From Maribacter dokdonensis DSW-8 (GTDB lineage: Bacteria; Bacteroidota; Bacteroidia; Flavobacteriales; Flavobacteriaceae): DNA of 64,000 nucleotides. Location: NCBI RefSeq assembly GCF_001447995.1, contig NZ_LDPE01000007.1, forward strand, positions 62,001 through 126,000, in the 5' to 3' direction. The notes beneath the pieces were generated by a model. It was not told the origin of the DNA. It saw only the letters and a program-made list of their open reading frames with translations, and made no database searches. Made by a program: the position numbers and the translations under genes. Each line of letters opens with the position of its first letter. Positions within the stretch are counted from its first letter, which is position 1. Below are positions 27,332 to 36,031 of this stretch, in pieces.

Positions 27332-29437
27332 CTAACTAATATACGTCCAGATATTCTTGTGTTTTACCAGCTGTGCATACATATGTCTAATAATTAGATT
27401 TTCTGGCTTGCTTAAAGATGGGTCTTCTTTTAGTAATTGTAGGGCATAGTAGCGAGCCGATTTTAAGATGTCGTTATCTTTAACTATATCCGCAATTTTG
27501 AGATTTAACAGACCACTTTGTTGGGTGCCCATAATGTCACCTGGCCCTCGGAGTTTTAGATCTACTTCTGCAATTTCAAAGCCGTCATTTGTGGCCACCA
27601 TAGTTTCTAGTCTGGTTTTGGAGTCGTTAGATAGCTTATGGCCGGTCATTAAAATACAAAAACTTTGATCGGCACCACGGCCAACACGACCACGTAATTG
27701 GTGTAGTTGCGATAAGCCAAACCGTTCTGCGCTTTCAATGATCATAACCGATGCATTAGGCACGTTGACCCCAACTTCAATAACTGTAGTGGCTACCATT
27801 ATTTGTGTTTCTCCCTTTACAAAGCGCACCATTTCAAAATCTTTGTCCGCCGGTTTCATTTGTCCATGAACTATGGAAATCTGATATTTTGGTTGTGGAA
27901 AATCGCGCACAATACTTTCATAGCCATCCATAAGATCTTTGTAATCCATGGCTTCAGATTCCTGTATTAATGGGTATACCACATAAACCTGGCGTCCTTT
28001 TTCAATTTCATCTCGTATAAAACGAAATACCTTTAATCTGTTACCGTCATAGCGATGCACTGTTTTAATGGGTTTTCTACCAGGTGGTAATTCATCTATT
28101 ACAGAAATATCCAGATCACCATACAGGCTCATAGCCAATGTTCTTGGTATGGGTGTTGCTGTCATGACCAATATATGGGGCGGAAATTCATTTTTATGCC
28201 ATAATTTAGAACGTTGCGCTACGCCAAACCGATGTTGCTCATCGATAATAGCCATTCCTAAATTCTTGTATTTAACCTTGTCCTCTAAAAGGGCATGGGT
28301 TCCTATAAGTATATTCAATTCCCCATTTTCCAATTGCTCATGTATAGGCTTTCTAGCCGATTTTTTTACTGAGCCCGTAAGTAACGCGCAGGTAATTTCA
28401 GTACCTGCCAGTAACTCTGATATGCCTTGAAAATGTTGGTTGGCCAGAATTTCCGTAGGCGCCATTAAACAGGCTTGAAATCCGTTGTCAATAGCCAACA
28501 ACATGGTCATTACCGCAACTATGGTTTTTCCCGATCCTACATCACCCTGCAGCAATCTATTCATTTGTGCATTACTGCCAAGGTCTGCCCGTATTTCTTT
28601 TATAACCCTTTTTTGTGCTCCCGTTAATTCAAAGGGTAGTTTGTTGTTGTAGAAGTCTTTAAAATATTCACCAACTTCAAGAAATGGAAACCCTTTTATC
28701 TTTTTCTTCCGAGATACATTTTTTCCTATCAGTTGCAATTGTATATAAAAGAGCTCTTCAAATTTTAATCGCCACTGGGCTTTTGCAAGCAATTCTTGGT
28801 TTTTTGGAAAATGTATATTGAACATTGCCTCACTTTTGTCCAATAGCTTTAACTCGTACAGTAATTTGTCCGAAAGGCTTTCGGTGAACTTCCCGTTGAT
28901 TTCCATGAAAAGCTGCTGCATCAATTTGCTTATGACCTTGTTGGTTATACCTTTATTACCTAATTTCTCCGTAGATGGGTACACGGGTTGCATGTACACT
29001 TTTGTGCCTTGCTCGTGCTCTTTTAATGGCTCCATCTCTGGGTGGGGCATTGAGAAAGTACCATTAAACCAATTGCATTTACCGAATATCACGTACGGTA
29101 CGTTTAATTTTAGATTTTCACGAATCCATTTTTGACCTCTAAACCAGACTAATTCTATTTCTCCTGTGTCATCTTTAAAACGAGCTACCAACCGTGTACC
29201 TTTTTTTTGTTCAACGGTTTTAATATTGATGATTTTTCCAATAATCTGCACATCGGCATTGCTACGTTGCAATTGACCAATTTTATAATATTGGGTTTTA
29301 TCAATGTAGCGGTTAGGAAAAAGGTTCAGCAAATCTTGGTAGGTGCTTACTCCTAATTCTGACTTTAAGGTTTCGGCCCTATTGGGACCAACACCTTTTA
29401 AGTATACTACGGGAGTTTGCAAGAAGTTTGCGTTCAT
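27332..29437 (-). CDS. recG: ATP-dependent DNA helicase RecG
   Basis: RecG remodels stalled replication forks and branch-migrates Holliday junctions. The 701 residues contain an N-terminal wedge/OB domain (VYLKGVGPNRAETLKSELGV), then the helicase core with Walker A GDVGSGKTIVAVM, the DEQH box IIDEQHRFGVAQR, MTATPIPRT and a motif VI region LHQLRGRVGRGADQS. The C-terminal LRGPGDIMGTQQSG is family-typical. The length and start (MNANFLQTPVVYLKGVGP) are normal. It is convergent with the lactonase gene. Confidence 0.97.
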   Translation of the reverse strand: MNANFLQTPVVYLKGVGPNRAETLKSELGVSTYQDLLNLFPNRYIDKTQYYKIGQLQRSNADVQIIGKIINIKTVEQKKGTRLVARFKDDTGEIELVWFRGQKWIRENLKLNVPYVIFGKCNWFNGTFSMPHPEMEPLKEHEQGTKVYMQPVYPSTEKLGNKGITNKVISKLMQQLFMEINGKFTESLSDKLLYELKLLDKSEAMFNIHFPKNQELLAKAQWRLKFEELFYIQLQLIGKNVSRKKKIKGFPFLEVGEYFKDFYNNKLPFELTGAQKRVIKEIRADLGSNAQMNRLLQGDVGSGKTIVAVMTMLLAIDNGFQACLMAPTEILANQHFQGISELLAGTEITCALLTGSVKKSARKPIHEQLENGELNILIGTHALLEDKVKYKNLGMAIIDEQHRFGVAQRSKLWHKNEFPPHILVMTATPIPRTLAMSLYGDLDISVIDELPPGRKPIKTVHRYDGNRLKVFRFIRDEIEKGRQVYVVYPLIQESEAMDYKDLMDGYESIVRDFPQPKYQISIVHGQMKPADKDFEMVRFVKGETQIMVATTVIEVGVNVPNASVMIIESAERFGLSQLHQLRGRVGRGADQSFCILMTGHKLSNDSKTRLETMVATNDGFEIAEVDLKLRGPGDIMGTQQSGLLNLKIADIVKDNDILKSARYYALQLLKEDPSLSKPENLIIRHMYAQLVKHKNIWTYIS

Positions 29438-29464
29438 GGTACTAAAATAGGGATAAGCCCCTTA

Positions 29465-29479
29465 ATCCCCAAAGGGGAT
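29465..29479. repeat. Short perfect palindrome upstream of recG
   Basis: ATCCCC-AAA-GGGGAT forms a small GC-rich hairpin, preceded by another CCCC run at 29457-29461. It lies in the 186-bp region between the divergent recG and M1 peptidase genes. It may be an intergenic repeat family member; that cannot be judged from one copy. Confidence 0.4.
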
Positions 29480-29590
29480 AATGTCATTACTGCTCTTGTA
29501 AATATGGTTCTAATGGTAACTGGCGAAATAAGTGTTGTTTAGCATCACATTCAATTCAGGTAAAGGTTAGGGAAGTGCTCCCCAAAACAT

Positions 29591-29598
29591 TAAATTTG
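29591..29598 (+). promoter_or_regulatory. Putative -7 promoter element of the M1 peptidase gene
   Basis: TAAATTTG matches TAnnTTTG, 26 bp before the ATG at 29624. The -33 position carries TTA (29566-29568) rather than TTG. Confidence 0.45.
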
Positions 29599-29623
29599 AA
29601 ATGTTATTTGTTTGGTATGCTGT

Positions 29624-31693
29624 ATGAAGAAATTAATTTTCACCCTTTTTTTATTCTTATCCCTCTATGCTTTTGGGCAACATCAAGATAAAGTAGATTT
29701 TATTAAAGCCAAGGTTTACTTAGGTTTTTTACCTAAAGAGAAAAAGATTAAAGGCGGAGTGATCTATCGTTTTCATGTGTTACAAAATGTTGATTCCGTA
29801 TTTTTTGATGCAAAGAATATGGATTTTTCAAAAGTAGAACTGGATGGGGAAAATATAGACTTCACTGCCACAGAAAAGACAATTTCCATTACACAAAAAT
29901 TCAAAGCGGGTGAATCACATAAACTGATGATCCAGTATATAGCCAAGCCTAAACAAACGGTTTATTTTATTGGTTGGGATGATGAATTAGAAGGTAATGA
30001 ACAAATATGGACGCAAGGCCAAGGAAAGTATACCAGTTATTGGCTTCCTAGTTTTGATGACATGGAAGAAAAGGTAGAATTTGATCTTACCATTGAAGCC
30101 GATAAAAAATATCAAGTAATTGCAAATGGTAAACTACTTCTAAAAACTGATAATGATGAGGAAGATGCTATTTGGTTATTTGATATGAAAAAACCTATGA
30201 GCAGTTATTTGTTGGCATTCGCTATAGGTATATATCAAAAGCAGGTATTAACATCTGAAAGTGGGATAACTATCGAAAACTATTACTACCCAAATGATAG
30301 TCTAAAAGTGGAACCTACTTACAGGAACACTAAAGAGATATTTAATTTTTTAGAAAATGAATTAGGTGTGCCGTATCCATGGCAAGATTATAAACAGGTT
30401 CCTGTTCATGATTTTTTATATGCAGGCATGGAAAATCCGAGCGCTACTTTTTTCTCTGATGCATATGTTATTGATTCCACTTCGTTTATAGATAGAAATT
30501 ATGTAAACATCAATGCGCATGAATTAGCGCACCAATGGTTTGGTAATTTGGTAACGGAAAAGAATAGTGAACACCACTGGTTACATGAAGGTTTTGCTAC
30601 CTATTATGCCTATTTGGCCGAAAAGGAAATTTTTGGTGACGATTATTTCTATTGGAAGCTATTTGATACAGCTAAAACGCTAAGTGATATTTCTGAAAAA
30701 GGAGAGGGGCAGAGTTTATTGAACCCTAAGGCTAGTAGTCTTACCTTTTATGAAAAAGGGGCATGGGCTTTAGCTATTTTGAGAGAAGAAATTGGGGACT
30801 CCGCATTTAAAACAGGAATTAAAGCTTACTTAGATAAATATAAGTTTAAAAATGTGACTGTTACTGATTTTATTAATGAAATGGAGGAAGTAAGTAATCA
30901 AGATTTAGACAGTTTCCGGAGGAATTGGTTAGAAGCTGATTTATTCCTGATTGAAGAAGCAAAAGAGTACCTTATAAGAAATAGTGCTACCCATAAAAAA
31001 TATTATGATTTAATTTCAGGTAATTCAAAAGAGTTTTCGCCTTCTGAAATTTTATCAAATCCTAAGTTTTCATTACAATTAAAGCTGGCCTTACTTAGCC
31101 TAAGAAATGACTTTTCTGCATTGGAATTACCTGTTTTGATTACGAGTGACAATGTAAAAGTTAGGCAATTTGCCGCTGAGAAAATGGGTAAAATACATGA
31201 GTCTCTTAAAGAGGATGCAGAAGCGCTATTATTAGATGATAGTTACGTAACCAACGAAATAATGTTATATAATTTGTGGTCTAGTTTTGAGCAGGATAGG
31301 GTTATGTATTTAGAAGAAACAAAGGATTTTGTTGGTTTGCCTAATAAAAGCTTTCGGCAACTTTGGTTGACATTGGCATTGTTTACACCCGAATATAAAC
31401 CTACGGAGAAGGTATACTTTCACCGAGAACTTGTGGGATATACAAGCGCTGTATACAATCCGGAAGTAAGACAAACGGCCTTTCAATATCTGTCCGAAAT
31501 TAATGCTCTAAATGATGAAGCCTTGGTCAATTTAATTAAAGCTACCAACCATCATTCTTGGCAATTTAGAAATTATGCCAGGCTATTGTTAGATAGGTTA
31601 TGGGAAAACGACGAACAGAAAAAGGAAATTGAAAAGGTGGCAAATCAACTAAATTCAGCAGATTTGCGTTATCTTAAAACGAAATTAAAATAA
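29624..31693 (+). CDS. Exported M1-family aminopeptidase
   Basis: A 689-residue zinc peptidase with signal peptide MKKLIFTLFLFLSLYAFGQ. The exopeptidase signature GMENPSA is at 268-274, the zinc motif HELAH at 299-303, and the third ligand E322 in WLHEGFATYY, the exact 18-residue M1 spacing. A C-terminal helical domain follows. It should trim peptides in the periplasm or at the surface. The ATG at 29624 is chosen because a TTG 12 bp upstream would add MVCC before the natural signal peptide. The gene ends 2 bp before the patatin gene, so the two are probably cotranscribed. Confidence 0.93.
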   Translation: MKKLIFTLFLFLSLYAFGQHQDKVDFIKAKVYLGFLPKEKKIKGGVIYRFHVLQNVDSVFFDAKNMDFSKVELDGENIDFTATEKTISITQKFKAGESHKLMIQYIAKPKQTVYFIGWDDELEGNEQIWTQGQGKYTSYWLPSFDDMEEKVEFDLTIEADKKYQVIANGKLLLKTDNDEEDAIWLFDMKKPMSSYLLAFAIGIYQKQVLTSESGITIENYYYPNDSLKVEPTYRNTKEIFNFLENELGVPYPWQDYKQVPVHDFLYAGMENPSATFFSDAYVIDSTSFIDRNYVNINAHELAHQWFGNLVTEKNSEHHWLHEGFATYYAYLAEKEIFGDDYFYWKLFDTAKTLSDISEKGEGQSLLNPKASSLTFYEKGAWALAILREEIGDSAFKTGIKAYLDKYKFKNVTVTDFINEMEEVSNQDLDSFRRNWLEADLFLIEEAKEYLIRNSATHKKYYDLISGNSKEFSPSEILSNPKFSLQLKLALLSLRNDFSALELPVLITSDNVKVRQFAAEKMGKIHESLKEDAEALLLDDSYVTNEIMLYNLWSSFEQDRVMYLEETKDFVGLPNKSFRQLWLTLALFTPEYKPTEKVYFHRELVGYTSAVYNPEVRQTAFQYLSEINALNDEALVNLIKATNHHSWQFRNYARLLLDRLWENDEQKKEIEKVANQLNSADLRYLKTKLK

Positions 31694-31695
31694 TA

Positions 31696-32610
31696 ATGAA
31701 AGCATTGGTTATTTCTGGTGGTGGTAGTAAAGGTGCCTTTGCAGGTGGTGTTGCTCAATACCTTATTCAAGAAGAGGGTAGAAAATATGATATTTTCGTA
31801 GGTACTTCTACTGGTAGTCTTCTAATCTCTCATTTGGCATTAGGTAAGCTAGATAAGATTAAGGAAATCTATTCTAATGTGAATCAAAAGAGTATTTTTA
31901 ACAACTGCCCTTTTCTAGTGAAGAACATTCGTGGTAATGAAGAAATTTCAATTAACCATTGGAATGTTTTACGAAATTTTCTAACCGGTAAAAAGACCTT
32001 TGGTGAGAGTGAAAATCTTAGAAAGCTTATTGAAAATAGTTTAACCATTGAAGAATTTGAAACTTTAAAAAATGGAGATTCTGATGTAGTTATAACAGTT
32101 TCTAACCTCTCATTAAATCAAGTGGAGTATAAGTCAATTAAAGATTGCACTTATGAAGATTATTGTGACTGGGTATGGATTTCGGCAAACTACACTCCCT
32201 TTATGAGTTTGGTGCGCAAAAACTATTGTGAATATGCAGATGGTGGTCTAGGTAGTATTGTGCCAATTGAGGAAGCAATAAAAAGAGGTGCTACTGAAGT
32301 AGATGTTGTTGTTTTACATACAGAAGTAAATTATATGAACAGGGTAGCTTCTCGAAATCCGTTTGAGTTAATTACTACGATGATGAGTTTTATTCTTGAC
32401 CGTATTGAAAATCAGAATATAAGAATTGGAAAATTGGTCGCTAATCAAAAGAATGCCATTATAAACCTGTTTTATACCCCCACGATATTAACGACTAATT
32501 CTTTAATTTTTGATAAGGCAAAAATGACACTTTGGTGGAAAAGAGGATACTTGTATGCCAAAAATAAAAATGAAGAGACAAACCCCATAGAGCCAAACGA
32601 ACACGAATAA
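31696..32610 (+). CDS. Patatin-like phospholipase family protein
   Basis: The 304-residue protein carries the patatin oxyanion loop SGGGSKG (7-13), the nucleophile elbow GTSTG with S38, and the catalytic aspartate in YADGGLGS near residue 182, giving the Ser-Asp dyad. No signal peptide is seen, so it is probably cytoplasmic or membrane-associated. Family members hydrolyse phospholipid or neutral-lipid acyl esters. It follows the M1 peptidase by 2 bp and is convergent with a DUF3995-like gene across only 7 bp. Confidence 0.87.
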   Translation: MKALVISGGGSKGAFAGGVAQYLIQEEGRKYDIFVGTSTGSLLISHLALGKLDKIKEIYSNVNQKSIFNNCPFLVKNIRGNEEISINHWNVLRNFLTGKKTFGESENLRKLIENSLTIEEFETLKNGDSDVVITVSNLSLNQVEYKSIKDCTYEDYCDWVWISANYTPFMSLVRKNYCEYADGGLGSIVPIEEAIKRGATEVDVVVLHTEVNYMNRVASRNPFELITTMMSFILDRIENQNIRIGKLVANQKNAIINLFYTPTILTTNSLIFDKAKMTLWWKRGYLYAKNKNEETNPIEPNEHE

Positions 32611-32617
32611 AGATTGG

Positions 32618-33061
32618 TTATTTATCTATAGTTTTTTGGTTTTTTAATGCAAGAAATATTCCAACACAGCCATTACCCAAGCATAAAGGGGAAAAGAGCA
32701 AAGTGTCCATTTGAGCAAATTCAGTTGTGGTTACTTCTTTGAAAAAACCAACATATTTAAATTCTCCTATAGCTCTTATTAAAAATATGATAGGAATTAT
32801 CCATTGCCCAAATTTAAAGAAGTACTTGAAAACTTTAAAGTTCAAATTGCTTGGGTTTTGCGTATAAACAATTGCGAATAAGAGCAAAACTACTCCCACA
32901 AGTATACAATCTACTGTAGTTGGGGCAAGTAAAATATTTCCGTTTTCATCGGCTGGTAATGAGCTGCTATAGCCAATTGACCCACCTGCACTCCAATAAA
33001 AGTGAATTATGGATAAGGCGAGAAATGTTGTTATCAAACAATATTTTAAAACATTCCTCAT
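32618..33061 (-). CDS. Small integral membrane protein, DUF3995-like
   Basis: The 147-residue form from the ATG at 33061 has about four transmembrane segments: ISTFLALSIIHFYWSAGG-type first helix, then VDCILVGVVLLLFAIV, FGQWIIPIIFLIRAIGEF and a C-terminal hydrophobic stretch. The HFYWSAGGSIGYSSSLP block and RAIGEFKYVGFF are typical of the DUF3995 family, whose function is unknown. A longer frame to 33103 would overlap the upstream gene and place charged residues before the first helix, so it was not chosen. It follows the next gene by 10 bp and is likely cotranscribed. Confidence 0.75.
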   Translation of the reverse strand: MRNVLKYCLITTFLALSIIHFYWSAGGSIGYSSSLPADENGNILLAPTTVDCILVGVVLLLFAIVYTQNPSNLNFKVFKYFFKFGQWIIPIIFLIRAIGEFKYVGFFKEVTTTEFAQMDTLLFSPLCLGNGCVGIFLALKNQKTIDK

Positions 33062-33071
33062 TTTCAAAAGA

Positions 33072-33590
33072 TTACCATAAGTCACCAATCTCCTTTTTAA
33101 CAAAGGATAGGGCAGTGGCAGATGGTGAAGTTTTATCCATGGTTTCGTTTAAGATGTCTTCTCGTAATTTATCTGCTGTCTCAGTATTGCTCATCGCAGC
33201 TTTTCTGATCATTTGAATTGTTGCGCTCTTAGCCGCTTTGATGACATTCCAACATTCATCTGTCATATATATTTGTTGGGAAAGGTTGTGGTCAAATTCG
33301 GTTTCTATGCTTTTGATCAATAAGTTTTCATAAGCATTTTTATCATCGGATTGTGGAGAAACACGAACAACCAAACTTGGTATGGCAATACGTTCTAAAA
33401 ATAAGGCCATTCTTTCATAAGCCTGTAAACGTACTGGTAATGTATCTTTTTGAGAGTCTTTGTGCAATAGAAAACGTCGTCTTCCTTCTTCATTATTGGT
33501 GTGCATTCTAAAGAAATAGAAAGCAATTGCACCAGTTACTACTGATGGTATTAAATAAGCGAAAAGTTGAAAAATTTGGTCGGAGTTCAT
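33072..33590 (-). CDS. Conserved membrane-anchored protein of unknown function
   Basis: The 172-residue protein has one N-terminal transmembrane segment (IFQLFAYLIPSVVTGAIAFYFF) and a soluble, charged helical domain with LQAYERMALFLERIAIP, IYMTDECWNVIKAAKSATIQMI and a coiled-coil-like tail. No catalytic motif is evident and I do not recognise the family; similar proteins appear to be common in flavobacteria. It probably forms an operon with the DUF3995-like gene 10 bp downstream. Confidence 0.65.
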   Translation of the reverse strand: MNSDQIFQLFAYLIPSVVTGAIAFYFFRMHTNNEEGRRRFLLHKDSQKDTLPVRLQAYERMALFLERIAIPSLVVRVSPQSDDKNAYENLLIKSIETEFDHNLSQQIYMTDECWNVIKAAKSATIQMIRKAAMSNTETADKLREDILNETMDKTSPSATALSFVKKEIGDLW

Positions 33591-33673
33591 TTTTTAATCA
33601 GTTATTATTTACGAAACAAGAACGTCCAAATTTTTCAATTAGTATAGTACTTCATCGATGAAATACAAGTATT

Positions 33674-34444
33674 TTAATTTTTAACGTCTCCCTTGGCCAT
33701 ATCATAAAAAGCTTTATAATCTGGTTGAAACTTAATTTGTAACGATTCTCTTAGCCCTCCATCTTGGCCAACGGCAATAACTCGCTCTCCATTAACACCA
33801 AAATCTTTGATCAATATACTAGCGATAGCTGCGGCTTGTTGCAGCGCTATGTTCATTTCACCGGTAATATTTAAGCTTGCTACCGTTATGGTGCTTTTTG
33901 GGTTTGCATTGACAACCTTAGCTACATTTTCAAGCCAGCCTTTAGATTCGTTAGATGGATTTAAGCCTACACCATCGGCAAAGAAAAAATCTAATTTTTC
34001 TGAAATGATCACAGATCCATCTGTAACACCAACTTTAGCGTTTTCCCCTAAGACTTGCTTTGCATTCGTCAATACAACAACAGCGGTAGAGTCATTACTT
34101 GCCACAGCATCGGTAATTCCTTTTAATTGTTTTTCCTTACGTTCTAATGTTGCTAAGGTTTTGTTGATATTCTCTGAATTTTGGCTAGATAATGCAGCAA
34201 AACTATTGAGGTTCTTCATTAAGGTGGCATTGGCATCTTGCAGTTCTGTAACTTGAGACTGGTATTCGTCTGAGCGTTGATTTGCTAATTTCTCATTGCG
34301 TTGAGAGGTGCTTACCATTTTTGAAATGGAATCCAACTTAAATTTTAAATCTTGATTTTGTTCTATCAATTCACTTTTTTTCTGAGCTTGAATTGTACTT
34401 AATCCCAATAAGAATATAGCTGAACATATAAAAAATCGTTTCAT
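33674..34444 (-). CDS. Periplasmic coiled-coil protein with a degenerate OmpA-like C-terminal domain
   Basis: The 256-residue form begins with signal peptide MKRFFICSAIFLLGLSTIQAQ, followed by a coiled coil (about 25-115) and a domain that aligns with OmpA/MotB from about 125 (KLDFFFADGVGLNPSNESKGWLENVAKVVNANP). The plan and the C-terminal tail (QPDYKAFYDMAK) match the OmpA lipoprotein at 40614-41468 (LPKIDQFYSMIEE), suggesting paralogy. However, the peptidoglycan-binding GHTDN and NRR elements of the paralogue are missing. Lipobox is also absent. It starts 25 bp after the upstream flavoprotein gene stop. Confidence 0.72.
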   Translation of the reverse strand: MKRFFICSAIFLLGLSTIQAQKKSELIEQNQDLKFKLDSISKMVSTSQRNEKLANQRSDEYQSQVTELQDANATLMKNLNSFAALSSQNSENINKTLATLERKEKQLKGITDAVASNDSTAVVVLTNAKQVLGENAKVGVTDGSVIISEKLDFFFADGVGLNPSNESKGWLENVAKVVNANPKSTITVASLNITGEMNIALQQAAAIASILIKDFGVNGERVIAVGQDGGLRESLQIKFQPDYKAFYDMAKGDVKN

Positions 34445-34469
34445 AGTAATATGCATTGAATAGGTTAAT

Positions 34470-36029
34470 CTAATTTTTGCCGCCAAGATACGAACAGTCT
34501 TTTAAATCTTGTACACAGGTAAAAGGTACTTTGGCTTTATTGTAACCATATGTAGAAGCCAAGCTCCTATTAAGGTCGTTATCATCTACATTTACCTGTA
34601 CATCATCCATGGTAAATTGACTTGGGTGTTCATAGCCGGCAGCATGGGTAATTTCTAAAAATTCTTTTCTGAACGTGCTAAAATATTGTGCCAAACGATC
34701 AGATTTTAAAGGAATGTTTATTCCCTTCTGTAACCATTTACTTTGTGTTGCAATACCGGTTGGGCAAGTATTGTTATGGCAAGCTTGCGCTTGTATGCAG
34801 CCAATACTCATCATAGCCTCTCTTGCTACATTAATACAGTCTACACCCATTGCAAATGCCATTGCCGCTTTTGCCGGAAATCCTAATTTTCCTGAACCTA
34901 TAAATACGATTCTATCGGTTAGGTTTCTGTTCAAGAAAACACGGTATAAACTAGAAAAGCCGTACACCCATGGTAATGAAACATGGTCTGCAAATGATGG
35001 GGGAGCGGCACCTGTACCACCTTCACCACCATCTACGGTAATAAAGTCAGGACCTTTTCCCGTCTCCAGCATTAAATCTGCCAACTCTTCCCATTGATCC
35101 AATTTTCCTATTGCTCCTTTGATACCTACAGGTAAACCAGTTTCATTTGCAATATCTTCAATTAGGGCCATAAGCTCTGTTACATTGGAAAATGCCTTGT
35201 GTGTTGCGGGTGATAAGACATCTTTGCCCACTTCCACACCTCTGATCTCTGCGAGTTCAGGAGTAATTTTTGCACCAGGTAATACTCCACCTTTTCCTGG
35301 TTTTGCGCCTTGTGACAGTTTTATCTCTATGGCTTTAATACACGGATTGTCTTCAACCAGTTTTTTCATTTTCTCCATAGAGAAATTACCATCTGGGGTT
35401 CTTACGCCAAAATATCCGGTACCAAAATGAAATACAATGTCCCCGCCATGTTTGTGGTATGGTGACAAACCACCTTCACCTGTGTTATGATATGCTCCCG
35501 CCTTTTTTACGCCTTTATTCATGGCCTCGACCGCTGCGGCAGATAAAGAGCCAAAACTCATAGCCGATACGTTTACAATACTACTGGGCCTAAAGGGTTT
35601 TCTACGATTATTATGTTGTCCCATAACTTTTGCACATGGTAAAAAGTAAGGGTCAATAGCATTTGGATGTCCTTCAGGAACCACAAAGCCCATCATTCTA
35701 TTTTTCACGAAAATGTGCTGATGAGCGTAAAGGTCACGGTCAGAACCAAAGCCCTCATAATTATTCTCTTTTTTTGCCGATGCATAGATCCATCCTCTTT
35801 CAATTCTATTAAAAGGAAGTTCCTCTCTATTGTTAGCCACAAAATATTGCCTCATTTCAGGACCTATACTTTCTAACCAATAGCGTAAATGCCCTACTAT
35901 AGGAAAGTTATGTTTAATAGTGTGCTTTTTTTGAATAAAAATATCATAGATAGCAACTATTAGAAGAAACAAAAAAATCCAAGTCCACCATGGTGGACTT
36001 GGAATTGAATTAAAAAAATCGTTCATCAA
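34470..36029 (-). CDS. Membrane-anchored FMN-binding glutamate synthase-like protein
   Basis: The 519-residue protein has one N-terminal transmembrane segment (WWTWIFLFLLIVAIYDIFI) and then a glutamate-synthase central-type TIM barrel: VSAMSFGSLSAAAVEAMNKGVKKAGAYHNTGEGGLSPYH, IEIKLSQGAKPGKGGVLPG, FITVDGGEGGTGAAPPSF and a cysteine trio GCIQAQACHNNTCPTGIA that fits the [3Fe-4S] cluster. There is no glutaminase domain and no small GltD subunit nearby, so it is not a full glutamate synthase; the electron donor and product are unknown. It is 2 bp downstream of the M20 gene, implying cotranscription. Confidence 0.85.
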   Translation of the reverse strand: MMNDFFNSIPSPPWWTWIFLFLLIVAIYDIFIQKKHTIKHNFPIVGHLRYWLESIGPEMRQYFVANNREELPFNRIERGWIYASAKKENNYEGFGSDRDLYAHQHIFVKNRMMGFVVPEGHPNAIDPYFLPCAKVMGQHNNRRKPFRPSSIVNVSAMSFGSLSAAAVEAMNKGVKKAGAYHNTGEGGLSPYHKHGGDIVFHFGTGYFGVRTPDGNFSMEKMKKLVEDNPCIKAIEIKLSQGAKPGKGGVLPGAKITPELAEIRGVEVGKDVLSPATHKAFSNVTELMALIEDIANETGLPVGIKGAIGKLDQWEELADLMLETGKGPDFITVDGGEGGTGAAPPSFADHVSLPWVYGFSSLYRVFLNRNLTDRIVFIGSGKLGFPAKAAMAFAMGVDCINVAREAMMSIGCIQAQACHNNTCPTGIATQSKWLQKGINIPLKSDRLAQYFSTFRKEFLEITHAAGYEHPSQFTMDDVQVNVDDNDLNRSLASTYGYNKAKVPFTCVQDLKDCSYLGGKN

Positions 36030-36031
36030 AA

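Noticed and set aside
28068..28430. A 120-codon open frame antisense to recG
   Set aside because: Shadow of the recG coding strand; no domain and no promoter motif.
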